A DNA stretch of 58,166 nucleotides from CAYSDL01 sp964429875 (GCA_964429875.1 CAYSDL010000004.1:1-58166); one strand, 5' to 3'; positions 35,568 to 44,416 are shown, counted from the first letter of the stretch. The notes: generated by a model not told the origin, from the sequence alone. Made by a program: numbers and translations.

Positions 35568-36990
35568 TTTCTCTTAGTTTATTAAAAGCATAAGGAATAC
35601 AATTAATTAAATCTGATGCTGTCATTCCATCTTTAGATATATTGTTCATATAATAATTTGCCGCTTCTGCATGCAAGTATGTTCCTAGAATTGATGCATC
35701 TAATCTACTATATCCCTGAGATAAAAGACTAACTAAAATTCCAGAAAGCACATCCCCAGTACCTGCAGTAGAAAGTATGCTTGGCCCATTGTCCATTATG
35801 TATATCATATTATTTGTTATTATATAAGTATTAAATGATTTTAAAATCATAATTTTATTATCAATTCTTTTTTGGATAAGGTTAAATAATTCATAATTAA
35901 TGAATTTATCGATATCAATATCCTTAAATCTTTTCAATTCACCTAAATGAGGAGTAAATATTGATCGACTAGGATAATATTTTATATTCAAATTATTTTT
36001 TATAGCGCCACCATCAACAACAATGGGGTTTTTATTTATGTGATTTGTAGAGATATCTTTGATGTTGGCATTTCCAGGACCAATCAGGATAGGTGTTTTA
36101 GTATCTGCAAAATTTAAATAATTTTCAGTGATTACTACTTCAGGAAGAATAATGTCAATTTGGCTAGCTAAATCTTTTGAATGTTTCTTATAAAATAAAT
36201 CAATATATCCAGATCCAGTTTTCAAGGCAGCCATTGAGCATAAAATTGATGCACCAGGGTAAGAACGTGAACCGCCAAATATAAAACATTTTCCCTTTGA
36301 ATATTTATGAATATTACATTTATTGTAATACGGTTTTAGAATATTCAAAATATCTAAATGTTGAATTAATTGCATATTAGATGATATCGACTTAAATCCT
36401 ATATTTTTAATAGTAATAGAATTAATACTATTTAAATAATTCCCTATTTTGGAGTAACCAAGTGTCAATAGATGAGTAGATCTAATAAAACAATTTGACT
36501 TATTATTATCAACATATATACCCGATGGAACATCTATAGATATAATCTGATTATTGAAATTAATTTGATTTATTATTTTTTTATATTTATTATTTAATTT
36601 TCTTGATAATCCAATCCCAAATATTCCATCAATAATCCAATCATATCTATCAAAATTTATTTTATCATTATAAATAGAGTAATCATTTTTTGATATCTTG
36701 TATTTTTTTATTAGATTGGAATGTCCATGCTTTTCTTCTGTAAAAACTATTTTTGATGATACATTGTATTTTTTAAGATATGAATGAGCGATAACACCAT
36801 CTCCCCCATTATTCCCATTACCACAAACAACCACAACATTTTGATTAAATGAGTATTTTATCTTTTCACAAAAAAACTGAGCGACTGCATTACCTGCATT
36901 ATCCATAAGTTCTGCTTGTGATAAATGTCCACTTCCTATTGTATCTTTATCTAATTTATACGCTTGATCTTTTGTAAGTACAGGTATCAT
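35560..36990 (-). CDS. nnr: Bifunctional NAD(P)H-hydrate epimerase/dehydratase
   Basis: This 476-residue repair enzyme restores damaged NADHX and NADPHX. The N-terminal YjeF_N epimerase (about 1-205) has AELMDNAGNAVAQFF, VVVVCGNGNNGGDGVIAHSY and IISIDVPSGIYVD. The C-terminal ADP/ATP-dependent dehydratase of ribokinase-like fold has KCFIFGGSRSYPGASILCSM, IFTPHLGELKRF and STAGTGDVLSGILVSLLSQG. It overlaps acpS by 4 nt, a common pairing. Confidence 0.95.
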   Translation of the reverse strand: MIPVLTKDQAYKLDKDTIGSGHLSQAELMDNAGNAVAQFFCEKIKYSFNQNVVVVCGNGNNGGDGVIAHSYLKKYNVSSKIVFTEEKHGHSNLIKKYKISKNDYSIYNDKINFDRYDWIIDGIFGIGLSRKLNNKYKKIINQINFNNQIISIDVPSGIYVDNNKSNCFIRSTHLLTLGYSKIGNYLNSINSITIKNIGFKSISSNMQLIQHLDILNILKPYYNKCNIHKYSKGKCFIFGGSRSYPGASILCSMAALKTGSGYIDLFYKKHSKDLASQIDIILPEVVITENYLNFADTKTPILIGPGNANIKDISTNHINKNPIVVDGGAIKNNLNIKYYPSRSIFTPHLGELKRFKDIDIDKFINYELFNLIQKRIDNKIMILKSFNTYIITNNMIYIMDNGPSILSTAGTGDVLSGILVSLLSQGYSRLDASILGTYLHAEAANYYMNNISKDGMTASDLINCIPYAFNKLREND

Positions 36991-37340
36991 TTTTCAATTA
37001 TTGCAAATGCTATTGCATAATCTCCATCATGTGAAATTGAAATATTGCATTTTATATCTTGAAGTATATCAATGATAACATAAGGGCTTTTATCTGACCT
37101 GTTTAATATTTGTATATCTAAAAGTGAAATGTGAGCACATATATTACTAGATAAAAGAGCTTTCTTCACCGATTCTTTTGCAGCGTACTTACCAGAAAAA
37201 TGATTATATGGATCAGAATAAGAATTACAATAGTCTATTTCTTTAGTTGTAAATATTTTATATAAGAATTTTTCTTTGTTAACTTCAATAGACTTTGTAA
37301 ATCGGGAGATCTTAACAATATCTGTACCAATAGATATCAT
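36987..37340 (-). CDS. acpS: Holo-[acyl-carrier-protein] synthase
   Basis: AcpS transfers 4'-phosphopantetheine from CoA to ACP. This 117-residue protein is the usual length. It shows MISIGTDIVKISRFTKSIEV with the Mg-binding Asp, IFTTKEIDYCNSY, HFSGKYAAKESVKKALLSS with the catalytic Glu-Lys, and a terminal ISISHDGDYAIAFAIIEK. It lies 4 nt after the HAD gene. Confidence 0.96.
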   Translation of the reverse strand: MISIGTDIVKISRFTKSIEVNKEKFLYKIFTTKEIDYCNSYSDPYNHFSGKYAAKESVKKALLSSNICAHISLLDIQILNRSDKSPYVIIDILQDIKCNISISHDGDYAIAFAIIEK

Positions 37341-37344
37341 TACA

Positions 37345-38022
37345 TTAATTCATTTTTTGAATGATTTTAACTAGATCACTTATAGAATTAAGATCATAAT
37401 CAGCCCCAGAGTCAATAATATCCTCAGTACTCCCATATTTTGCAAAAGCTGTTTTCATTCCTAATTCTTTTGCACCTTTAATATCTCGTTCTGGCCAATC
37501 ACCAACCATCATACATTCCTTACATTTTACATTAAGTTTTTCTGCGATTTTAAAAAATGGTTCCTTCGCTGGTTTGTGGTAACCTGTATCGTTAAAAGTT
37601 ACAACATCATTAAACATATTATGAATATTTAATGTGTACAGGCGTATCCAAGCTTCTCTGCTTGGAGCATCAGAAGCTACACCAAGTTTATATCCACTAT
37701 CAAGTAACGATTGCAAGGTTGGTATTACTTCTGGATACAACCCTAGAGATTGTTCTTTTGCTCTTTTATATTCTACAATACCAGCAGCAAGATATTTATA
37801 ATTTACATGTCCTAATTTATTAATAATAAATTCATTTAAAACCTCTTGGTGCTCATAACCTTTTTCATCATAAATAGAAAATATTTCATGTACAGAATTA
37901 TCTTTATCTATATTCATGCCTAATGAAATCATACCATCTACAGCAGCTGATATAGAATAAGATTTCATTTTCATGAAATCTAATAAAGTGTTATCTAAAT
38001 CAAATATTATCGCTTTAATCAT
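37345..38022 (-). CDS. HAD-superfamily phosphatase
   Basis: This 225-residue hydrolase has the HAD motifs: IIFDLDNTLLDFMKMKS (motif I, Asp nucleophile), GVASDAPSREAW (motif II), the HKPAKEPFF lysine (motif III) and MMVGDWPERDIKGAKELGM (motif IV). A cap domain lies between motifs I and II. Substrate cannot be predicted. The ATG directly abuts the T8 tract of the terminator of the TPR gene, leaving no room for a leader or ribosome-binding site downstream of that hairpin. It may be leaderless or depend on read-through. Confidence 0.9.
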   Translation of the reverse strand: MIKAIIFDLDNTLLDFMKMKSYSISAAVDGMISLGMNIDKDNSVHEIFSIYDEKGYEHQEVLNEFIINKLGHVNYKYLAAGIVEYKRAKEQSLGLYPEVIPTLQSLLDSGYKLGVASDAPSREAWIRLYTLNIHNMFNDVVTFNDTGYHKPAKEPFFKIAEKLNVKCKECMMVGDWPERDIKGAKELGMKTAFAKYGSTEDIIDSGADYDLNSISDLVKIIQKMN

Positions 38023-38029
38023 AAAAAAA

Positions 38030-38057
38030 AGGCAGAATTAATAAATTAAAACTGCCT
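38030..38057 (-). terminator. Intrinsic terminator after the TPR gene
   Basis: AGGCAG and CTGCCT form a stem around an AT-rich loop, followed on the minus strand by eight T. The last T touches the ATG of the HAD gene. It ends the secG-tRNA-Leu-TPR transcript. Confidence 0.85.
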
Positions 38058-38082
38058 AGTTAATTATCCTTCATAATTGAAT

Positions 38083-39369
38083 TTAATTACAATGCTTAGT
38101 ATAATAATCAAAATTTTCTTGCTTTAAGTAACTTGATGCAACTTTCCTGTAATTTCTATCCCTTTTAGCAATAGAAAAAGCTTCCTTGGCAGCAAGCTTA
38201 TTGCACAAATTAATTTCTGCTACCCCAAGCTCAAAGGCTGCAGGAGCATAATTCCTTTTAATTTTAATACTTTTCTTAGAAACTTCTTTTGCTTTATCAA
38301 AATTTTGCATTTCATTATACAAACCTGCCATCCGAGCTAATAATGAGTGAGATTCAGGATTATAAAGCATAGCTTTTTCACCTATTTCCATCGCCCTAGA
38401 AAGATTATTCTGTTCTATCTCAATATCTAAAAATAATTCATATGATTTAGAATCATTTGAATTATTTATAATTATATTAAGTATATCTTTAGATTTCTCA
38501 ATTTCTCCAAGTATTTTATAAATTTTTGCTTTTTCAAATAATGATTTTTCATAATCAGGTTTTATTGATAATGATTTATCATATGATTCTAATGCTTTGT
38601 CATTATCGCTTAATGCTGTATAACATCTTCCTAACATATAAAATATTTTATAATTGCTTGATTGGTATAATGTTCCTTTTTCAAATAGTTCAGCAGCTTT
38701 AACATAATCTCTAATAACATAATAAATATTGCCCAACCTGAACATAGCAGAAGAATTTTCAGGATCATATTCAAGAGCCTTATTAAAATGAATAAGAGCA
38801 TCTTGATATTCCTTTCGATCGTAGTATTGTTTTCCTTTTAAAATTTCTATATTAGCTATTGTACTGATTTCATCTTTATACTCTTTTTTATAAGGATTAA
38901 GGATTACTGCTTGATTGAAATTTAAAACAGCATTATCATAGTCATCATTAGCTTTATAGGCATGACCTAATCTGTAATAAACAATTGCATTATTCTTATA
39001 TTTAGAAACTAACATATTCAATTCATCAATTGATTCAGATATAAAACCGCTTGTGAGTGTTTTATTTGAATTTTTAAGATCATTAATCAATTCAGATAAA
39101 AAATCAGCACCATCTGAATATTCTTGAATATCATTTTCATCATTATCTATCGCTAATTGGAGAGCTTCATTAGCTTTATTTAAATCATCTAATTTTAAAT
39201 AAATATTATATCCTAGGTAATAAACTTCTGAAGTTTTATGATCAGTCAATTCATATCTTTGTTTTGCAGATAAAAGATCATTCGCATAGTAGAGGCTTTC
39301 AATTTCTTCAATTTTATCTGATGCAAAAACAAAACAGAAAAGCATAAGTATAACTATATATTTTTTCAA
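38083..39369 (-). CDS. Secreted or periplasmic TPR-repeat protein, TTG start
   Basis: This 428-residue protein, if started at TTG 39367-39369, has GGAGG 4 nt upstream and begins with a signal peptide (KKYIVILMLFCFVFASD). An in-frame ATG at 39429 would run through tRNA-Leu, so it is rejected. Most of the protein consists of tetratricopeptide repeats: IVYYRLGHAYKANDDYDNAV, QYYDRKEYQDALIHFNKALE, AMFRLGNIYYVIRDYVKAAE and KIFYMLGRCYTALSDNDKAL, plus more. The function is unknown; such proteins scaffold envelope complexes. It is just downstream of tRNA-Leu(GAG) and ends at a terminator. Confidence 0.85.
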   Translation of the reverse strand: MKKYIVILMLFCFVFASDKIEEIESLYYANDLLSAKQRYELTDHKTSEVYYLGYNIYLKLDDLNKANEALQLAIDNDENDIQEYSDGADFLSELINDLKNSNKTLTSGFISESIDELNMLVSKYKNNAIVYYRLGHAYKANDDYDNAVLNFNQAVILNPYKKEYKDEISTIANIEILKGKQYYDRKEYQDALIHFNKALEYDPENSSAMFRLGNIYYVIRDYVKAAELFEKGTLYQSSNYKIFYMLGRCYTALSDNDKALESYDKSLSIKPDYEKSLFEKAKIYKILGEIEKSKDILNIIINNSNDSKSYELFLDIEIEQNNLSRAMEIGEKAMLYNPESHSLLARMAGLYNEMQNFDKAKEVSKKSIKIKRNYAPAAFELGVAEINLCNKLAAKEAFSIAKRDRNYRKVASSYLKQENFDYYTKHCN

Positions 39370-39388
39370 TTTTCCTCCATTATTTACG

Positions 39389-39472
39389 TGCTGAAGGCGG
39401 GACTTGAACCCGCATGAGATATTTCTCACTGCCCCCTCAAGACAGCGTGTCTACCAGTTCCACCACTTCAGC
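39389..39472 (-). tRNA. tRNA-Leu (anticodon GAG)
   Basis: This is an 84-nt class II tRNA with acceptor GCTGAAG/CTTCAGC, anticodon stem CTGTC/GGCAG (with G-U) around GAG, a variable arm TGAGAAATATCTCA, and T-loop GTTCAAGTC. The discriminator is A and CCA is not encoded. It begins 1 nt after the secG stop codon; in E. coli tRNA-Leu(GAG), leuU, is also directly after secG. Confidence 0.96.
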
Positions 39473-39473
39473 T

Positions 39474-39836
39474 TTAAAGAGAATCTTTATCTACTTCCGA
39501 TTCTTTACCAACAGGTATATTAAAGACATCATTTACATCGTCTAATTTATTTCTATCTAAAATAGAATCACTAGATGAAGTGGGAGAATTGTTTGATCCT
39601 GGTGTAGATAAAACATTAAGAGTGATAGCAAGTATCATAAATGTGCTTGCTAAAACAGCAGTTACTTTGACAAGCAGTTTATCTGCTCCCTGTCCACCAA
39701 ATGCTGCATTAAGTGCATTTCCTCCTAAAGCTGACCCCATACCACCAGACTGACTAGACTGCATAAGGATAATACCAATTAACATCAAGCAAACTAATAC
39801 AAAAATAAATACTACTATGTAATATAAAGCGTCCAA
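39474..39836 (-). CDS. secG: Preprotein translocase subunit SecG
   Basis: SecG is the small accessory subunit of SecYEG. The 120-residue protein has two membrane helices (YYIVVFIFVLVCLMLIGIIL and VTAVLASTFMILAITLNVL) around the conserved QSSQSGGMGSALGGNALNAA loop (about 26-46), and a polar tail with no known role. It starts at the base next to the tpiA stop, and its own stop is 1 nt from tRNA-Leu. Confidence 0.96.
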   Translation of the reverse strand: MDALYYIVVFIFVLVCLMLIGIILMQSSQSGGMGSALGGNALNAAFGGQGADKLLVKVTAVLASTFMILAITLNVLSTPGSNNSPTSSSDSILDRNKLDDVNDVFNIPVGKESEVDKDSL

Positions 39837-40595
39837 TTAATTCTCCTTTAAAGTTTTGTAGATTTTATAAAATTTTTCTGGTTCCAAAGATGATGATCCA
39901 ATCAAAAAACCATCAACATAATCTACTTTTATAATATCAGCTGCATTATTTTCATTAACACTGCCTCCATAAAGCATATGTATATTACAATTATTTGGAA
40001 TAATTTTTTCAATACTATTTTTAATGTGAAGATGCATTATTCTTATCGTATCAATATCAGCAGAAAGACCCGTGCCTATAGCCCATACTGGCTCATATGC
40101 TATTATAATTTCTTTAGATATATTAATATTTTTATTTTTCAGAAGTGTTGTTAATTGTTCTTCAATTACTTTAAATGCTGAATTATCATTACGTTGACTA
40201 AGGGTTTCACCTATACAAACAATGGGAATTATATTGCTTTTATGTAACATATCAAACTTTTGACTAATAATATTATTATCTTCATTACAATATTTTCTTC
40301 TTTCTGAGTGTCCGATAATTGAATATTTACAATTAAAATCGTTAATCATATCTATAGATATTTGACCTGTATAAGATCCTTTTTCATATATTGACACATT
40401 TTGGGACCCAAGTTTAAAATTATTATTTTTATTTAATTTATTCATATCTGATAATGAAGTAAAAGATGGACAAACAATTATAGTTACATTAGACTCATCA
40501 ATATCAAATTCATTGAATTTATTAATGAAATTAATACTATTGTTGTTATTAAAGTTCATCTTCCAATTAGCAATACAGTATTTTTTATTTTTCAT
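39837..40595 (-). CDS. tpiA: Triosephosphate isomerase
   Basis: TpiA interconverts dihydroxyacetone phosphate and glyceraldehyde 3-phosphate. The 252-residue protein has the N-terminal IANWKMNFNN with the active Lys, SIIGHSERRKYCNEDNN with the catalytic His, IIAYEPVWAIGTGLSADID with the catalytic Glu, and NIHMLYGGSVNENNAADI. It overlaps pgk by 11 nt. pgk-tpiA-secG is a common bacterial order. Confidence 0.97.
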   Translation of the reverse strand: MKNKKYCIANWKMNFNNNNSINFINKFNEFDIDESNVTIIVCPSFTSLSDMNKLNKNNNFKLGSQNVSIYEKGSYTGQISIDMINDFNCKYSIIGHSERRKYCNEDNNIISQKFDMLHKSNIIPIVCIGETLSQRNDNSAFKVIEEQLTTLLKNKNINISKEIIIAYEPVWAIGTGLSADIDTIRIMHLHIKNSIEKIIPNNCNIHMLYGGSVNENNAADIIKVDYVDGFLIGSSSLEPEKFYKIYKTLKEN

Positions 40596-41781
40596 ATCTA
40601 TCCCATGCTTCCTTAATATTTAAAACTTGATTACTTAAAAGCCTTAATGATGCACCTCCTCCAGTAGAAATATGTGTAAAACCATCTAGAGTACCTGATG
40701 ACTCTATTGCACTAACTGTGTCTCCTCCTCCAATAATAGATGTTATGTTTTCATTAGATGAAACTTTACGTATTTTTGATGAGATTGACTGTGTGCCAGT
40801 GGCAAAATTAAAATATTCAAATGCACCTAATGGTCCATTCCATAGAATATTTTTACTATTTTCTATAAACATTTCAAACATCATGGTAGTTTCTGGACCT
40901 ATATCTAAAGCTATATCATTATTATCAATATTATCAATTGTACATATTTTTGTTTTTTCCTCATCACTTATTTTATTAGAACAAACGACATCAACTGGCA
41001 AAACAACATTAACATTATATTTTGCAGCACTTACTAATAAATTATTAGCAAAATCAATCATACTATCTTCATGTAAACTTTTTCCTATGTTAAATCCTTT
41101 TGCTTTTAAAAAAGTAAATGCCATACCACCACCAATTAATATATTATTTGATTTTTCTAAAAAATTTTCCAGCATTTTCATTTTTCCTGAAATTTTTGCG
41201 CCTCCGATTATCAGAGTACATTTATTTGAGGTATTAATAAAATTAGGCGATAAATAATTCAATTCTTTTTCCATTAATAATCCAATACATTTATTGGTAT
41301 AAAACTTTAATATTGATGAATTAGAAGCATGAGATCTATGTGAAGTTGCAAAAGCATCGTTAATATATACATCAGCATGTTTTGCTAGTTTTTTAGAAAA
41401 GGACACATCATCATTTTCTTCTTCTTTATAAAAACGCAAGTTTTCTAAAAGATGTATTTCTTTAGGTAACATATTTTTTGATGTTTTTATTGCCTTATCA
41501 GAAATACAATCTTCCGAATAATGAACAAAAACATTAAATTCATTTTCTAAAAAATCAAGCATTGGGTAAACAGAATATTTTTCTTCGAAATTGTTTTGAG
41601 GTCTACCTAAATGTGTCATTAATACGACTGAACAATTTTTTGACAAGCAATAATTAATTGTATTAACAGAAGACTTTAATCTAAAATAATTTTTGATTTG
41701 ACCATCAATAATAGGAACGTTAAAATCAACTCTAATCAGAACACGTTTATCATTAATATTTATATTCTTTAAAGTATTCAT
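40585..41781 (-). CDS. pgk: Phosphoglycerate kinase
   Basis: This 398-residue glycolytic enzyme makes ATP from 1,3-bisphosphoglycerate. Motifs are KRVLIRVDFNVPIIDGQIK, VVLMTHLGRPQNNFEEKYS, INDAFATSHRSHAS, LIIGGAKISGKMKMLENFLE, LWNGPLGAFEYFNFATGT and SIIGGGDTVSAIESSG. It overlaps the oxidoreductase gene by 4 nt upstream and tpiA downstream. Confidence 0.97.
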   Translation of the reverse strand: MNTLKNININDKRVLIRVDFNVPIIDGQIKNYFRLKSSVNTINYCLSKNCSVVLMTHLGRPQNNFEEKYSVYPMLDFLENEFNVFVHYSEDCISDKAIKTSKNMLPKEIHLLENLRFYKEEENDDVSFSKKLAKHADVYINDAFATSHRSHASNSSILKFYTNKCIGLLMEKELNYLSPNFINTSNKCTLIIGGAKISGKMKMLENFLEKSNNILIGGGMAFTFLKAKGFNIGKSLHEDSMIDFANNLLVSAAKYNVNVVLPVDVVCSNKISDEEKTKICTIDNIDNNDIALDIGPETTMMFEMFIENSKNILWNGPLGAFEYFNFATGTQSISSKIRKVSSNENITSIIGGGDTVSAIESSGTLDGFTHISTGGGASLRLLSNQVLNIKEAWDRYEK

Positions 41782-42809
41782 TTGTTTGGTACTAAAACAA
41801 TTTTTCCATAATGATTTCTATTTTCCATTCTTAAGTGTGCTTTTTTTACATCATCAAACATAAATACTTTATCAATGAAAGGTTTATACTTTTTATTATT
41901 GATTTTATCCATAACTGAATTAAATGAGCTTATATTTGCCATAGTTGATCCCATTATAGTTTGTTGTTTCATAAACAAAAATCTAAGATCAATATTGACT
42001 GTAGATCCTGTAGTTGAACCACAAGTAACTATACGTCCTCCTTTTGCTAAAGTTTTCATACTAGTATCCCATGTATCTGATCCTACATGTTCAAAAACAA
42101 CATCAACTCCTTTTTTCCCAACTAATTGTTTAATATTAAGTAACAACTTATCATCATGTATATATACATAATCTGAGCCCATTTCATAAGCATGATCTAT
42201 TTTTTCAGTTGTTCCTACAGTAGATATAACAGTTGATCCAATCTCTTTAGCTATTTGAATAGCAGCACTTCCTACACCAGAAGTTGCTCCATATATTAAA
42301 ATTATTTCATCCTTTAATAATTTTGCTCTTTCAACAATCATCTGATATGAAGTCATAAACACCAATTGCATTGATGAAGCTTCAATAAAAGATAGATGAA
42401 GAGGCATCTTATGAACATTTTCTTTGTTTAATAATATATATTCTGATTGTGTCCCATTGCTAGTTTCACCTAGGATTCCATAAGAACTTGAGTAATTTTC
42501 TTTATTATTTTTTACTGATTCTGATGTTAAATTAAAAGTACCTGGTTGTACTACAACATTATCGCCTGAATTGAAATTCTTGATTTTCGAGCCAACTTCA
42601 ACAATAGTGCCTGATGCATCAGAGCCCATTATAAGTGGCAGGTTAATAGGAAGACCAGGGAGGCCTTCTCTTACCCAGATATCTAGATGATTTAATGCAC
42701 AAGCCTTTACATGTACAAGAATTTTATCATTGGAACACTTTGGTTCATCTAATTGATTTATTTTTAGTACATCAATATTGCCATGAGAATGTATTTGAAT
42801 AGCTTTCAT
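41778..42809 (-). CDS. Zinc-type alcohol dehydrogenase-like / quinone oxidoreductase family
   Basis: This 343-residue medium-chain dehydrogenase/reductase has an N-terminal GroES-like domain (VKACALNHLDIWVREGLPGL, PLIMGSDASGTIVEVGSKIK) and an NAD(P)-binding Rossmann fold with ILIYGATSGVGSAAIQIAKE (about 165-184). The cysteine-rich structural-zinc loop of classical alcohol dehydrogenases is missing, which favours an NADPH:quinone- or enone-reductase. It ends in HYGKIVLVPNK, typical of the group. It lies between a 42-residue membrane gene and pgk with 4-nt overlaps on both sides. The substrate is unknown. Confidence 0.88.
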   Translation of the reverse strand: MKAIQIHSHGNIDVLKINQLDEPKCSNDKILVHVKACALNHLDIWVREGLPGLPINLPLIMGSDASGTIVEVGSKIKNFNSGDNVVVQPGTFNLTSESVKNNKENYSSSYGILGETSNGTQSEYILLNKENVHKMPLHLSFIEASSMQLVFMTSYQMIVERAKLLKDEIILIYGATSGVGSAAIQIAKEIGSTVISTVGTTEKIDHAYEMGSDYVYIHDDKLLLNIKQLVGKKGVDVVFEHVGSDTWDTSMKTLAKGGRIVTCGSTTGSTVNIDLRFLFMKQQTIMGSTMANISSFNSVMDKINNKKYKPFIDKVFMFDDVKKAHLRMENRNHYGKIVLVPNK

Positions 42810-42934
42810 TCAATTTCCTCGTATTCAGCATCTATAACATTTGAATCATTATTTTTTTTAGATATTGTCAAAACATTCTTGAATATTTGGTATAAAAAAT
42901 AAAGGAATAGAAATAATAATAAATATTTTATCAT
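42806..42934 (-). CDS. 42-residue single-pass membrane microprotein
   Basis: This short open frame encodes 42 residues: a hydrophobic N-terminal helix (IKYLLLFLFLYFLYQIF), a basic stretch (KNVLTISKKNND) and an acidic tail ending in IDAEYEEIE. Its ATG shares one base with the stop of the kinase gene (TAATG) and its TGA overlaps the next ATG as ATGA. This exact double coupling is strong evidence of a real gene. The plan of helix, linker and IDxxYEE tail recalls the short DUF4834-type proteins of Bacteroidetes, but that link is tentative. The function is unknown. Confidence 0.8.
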   Translation of the reverse strand: MIKYLLLFLFLYFLYQIFKNVLTISKKNNDSNVIDAEYEEIE

Positions 42935-43581
42935 TAAGTATTTATACTTTTGCTTGGATTATAATACTTAGTTCCACTAACTGGTTTTCTAATAATATTC
43001 ATTATTTCAATTAGATCATTATTATTGTTAACAAAATCTATATCATTTGTATTTATAATTAATACAGGTGATTTATCATATCTAAAAAAATATTCATTAT
43101 ACATTTGATTTAATGAATCAATATAATTCCAATCCATATTCATTTCGTATTTTCTTCCTCTTTTTTTTATATTTTCTATAAGCCTTTCAGTTTCTGATTG
43201 AAGGAATATTATTAAATCTGGATATATTATATTTTTTTCAAGGATATTTGCAATATTATTATAGAGAATCATTTCTTTATCATCTAAATTTAAGGCAGCA
43301 AAAATTCTATCCTTCATAAACATATAATCAGCCACAATAGACTTACTAAAGATATCTGTTTGATGAAATTCACTTTGTTGCTTATATCTTGATAGTAAAA
43401 AAAATAATTGAGCCTGGAAAGCATACCTTTTCTGATCTTTATAAAAATCAACTAAAAATGGATTATCTTCAAACTCTTCAAGAACCAGTTTAGCATTTAG
43501 TTCTTTTGCAAGGAGATGAGATAAGCTTGTTTTTCCAACACCTATTGACCCTTCAATTGATATGTGATATGCTTTTTTCAT
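42934..43581 (-). CDS. Deoxynucleoside kinase
   Basis: This 215-residue protein is of the dGK/dAK/dCK fold. It has the P-loop ISIEGSIGVGKTSLSHLLAK at residues 7-26, the DR-like SIVADYMFMKDRIFAALNL segment, IIYPDLIIFLQSETERLIEN, and the LID-type KKRGRKYEMNMDW. It phosphorylates deoxynucleosides for dNTP salvage; whether purine or pyrimidine is preferred is not evident. Placement beside folK is also seen in other bacteria of this broad group. Confidence 0.92.
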   Translation of the reverse strand: MKKAYHISIEGSIGVGKTSLSHLLAKELNAKLVLEEFEDNPFLVDFYKDQKRYAFQAQLFFLLSRYKQQSEFHQTDIFSKSIVADYMFMKDRIFAALNLDDKEMILYNNIANILEKNIIYPDLIIFLQSETERLIENIKKRGRKYEMNMDWNYIDSLNQMYNEYFFRYDKSPVLIINTNDIDFVNNNNDLIEIMNIIRKPVSGTKYYNPSKSINT

Positions 43582-43593
43582 TAAATATTATAA

Positions 43594-44082
43594 TTATAAT
43601 TTAATAACTTTAGAATTATCTTTTGTACAACTCAATAAAGTAGTTATGTTTTTTTGATAATTAACTAAAAAATAATTTGGTGAAATTTCACACCAAGGCA
43701 ACAAAACAAATTTTCTTTCATGGATTTTAGGATGCGGAATAGTAATTAAATCATCTGAATAAATAACATTATTAAAAGTTAGAATATCCAAATCAATTAT
43801 TCGCTCATGATATCTAAAAGCATTAAACTTTCTCCCCATCTTTAATTCTATGTTCTTTAAAAAACTAAGCAACGATATGAAGGTATGATTTGTTGATATT
43901 TTCACCACCATATTTAAGAATAATTTCTGCTTAGTATAGTATAAGGGCTCACTTTCATAAAAACTTGATTTTTCAACAATCTTAACATCCCTTGACAAAT
44001 ATTCTAGAGCTTGATTTAAATTTAAATATGGATTATTCATATTAGATCCTAAAGATAAATAGGAAAAAGATTTATTTTTCAT
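43594..44082 (-). CDS. folK: 2-amino-4-hydroxy-6-hydroxymethyldihydropteridine pyrophosphokinase
   Basis: HPPK transfers pyrophosphate from ATP to the pterin in folate synthesis. The ATG at 44082 gives 162 residues starting KNKSFSYLSLGSNMNNPYLN, as is normal; an ATG eight codons upstream gives an implausible hydrophobic extension. Key parts are SSFYESEPLYYTKQKLFLNM, LLSFLKNIELKMGRKFN, RYHERIIDLDILTFNNV and IPHPKIHERKFVLLPWCEI. It overlaps folB by 11 nt, matching consecutive folate steps. Confidence 0.95.
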   Translation of the reverse strand: MKNKSFSYLSLGSNMNNPYLNLNQALEYLSRDVKIVEKSSFYESEPLYYTKQKLFLNMVVKISTNHTFISLLSFLKNIELKMGRKFNAFRYHERIIDLDILTFNNVIYSDDLITIPHPKIHERKFVLLPWCEISPNYFLVNYQKNITTLLSCTKDNSKVIKL

Positions 44083-44416
44083 GTATAACAGAAACTGAAT
44101 TAACATTATCTAAGTATAAAATATTTTTTTTTGTAATTCTGATAAAGATATGTTCAATTGGATGCTTTAGTTTTATTTCAGTGCAGATAAAGGAAGCTAA
44201 GTTTTCTAATAAATTATATCTTTTAACATTGAATAATTTTACTATATCATCATAAACACACTTATAATCAACAACATCAGTAATATTGTCTGAATTTACT
44301 TTATCTATCTTTGTTGTATATGAAAAATCAACGTAAAAAAATTGACCATTTTTAATTTCTTCATCATAGATGCCATGATAAGCAAATATTTTAATCTTAT
44401 CTATACTATATTTCAT
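44072..44416 (-). CDS. folB: Dihydroneopterin aldolase
   Basis: FolB cleaves dihydroneopterin to the FolK substrate and glycolaldehyde. The 114-residue protein has IKIFAYHGIYDEEIKNGQFF, VDFSYTTKIDKVNSDNITDV, VDYKCVYDDIVK, NLLENLASFICTEI and IFIRITKKN, matching the tunnelling-fold family with its conserved Tyr-His and Glu. It overlaps the methyltransferase gene by 4 nt. Confidence 0.95.
   Translation of the reverse strand: MKYSIDKIKIFAYHGIYDEEIKNGQFFYVDFSYTTKIDKVNSDNITDVVDYKCVYDDIVKLFNVKRYNLLENLASFICTEIKLKHPIEHIFIRITKKNILYLDNVNSVSVIHEK

Noticed and set aside
38083..39429. TPR protein starting at the ATG at 39429
   Set aside because: The first 20 codons would lie mostly within tRNA-Leu; a TTG with GGAGG upstream and a signal peptide follow directly.
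40718..41257. 179-codon open frame on the plus strand
   Set aside because: It is exactly antisense to pgk, whose motifs are complete, and shows no family pattern of its own.
43594..44106. folK starting at 44106
   Set aside because: The extra eight residues are not typical of HPPK; the ATG at 44082 gives the normal N-terminus.
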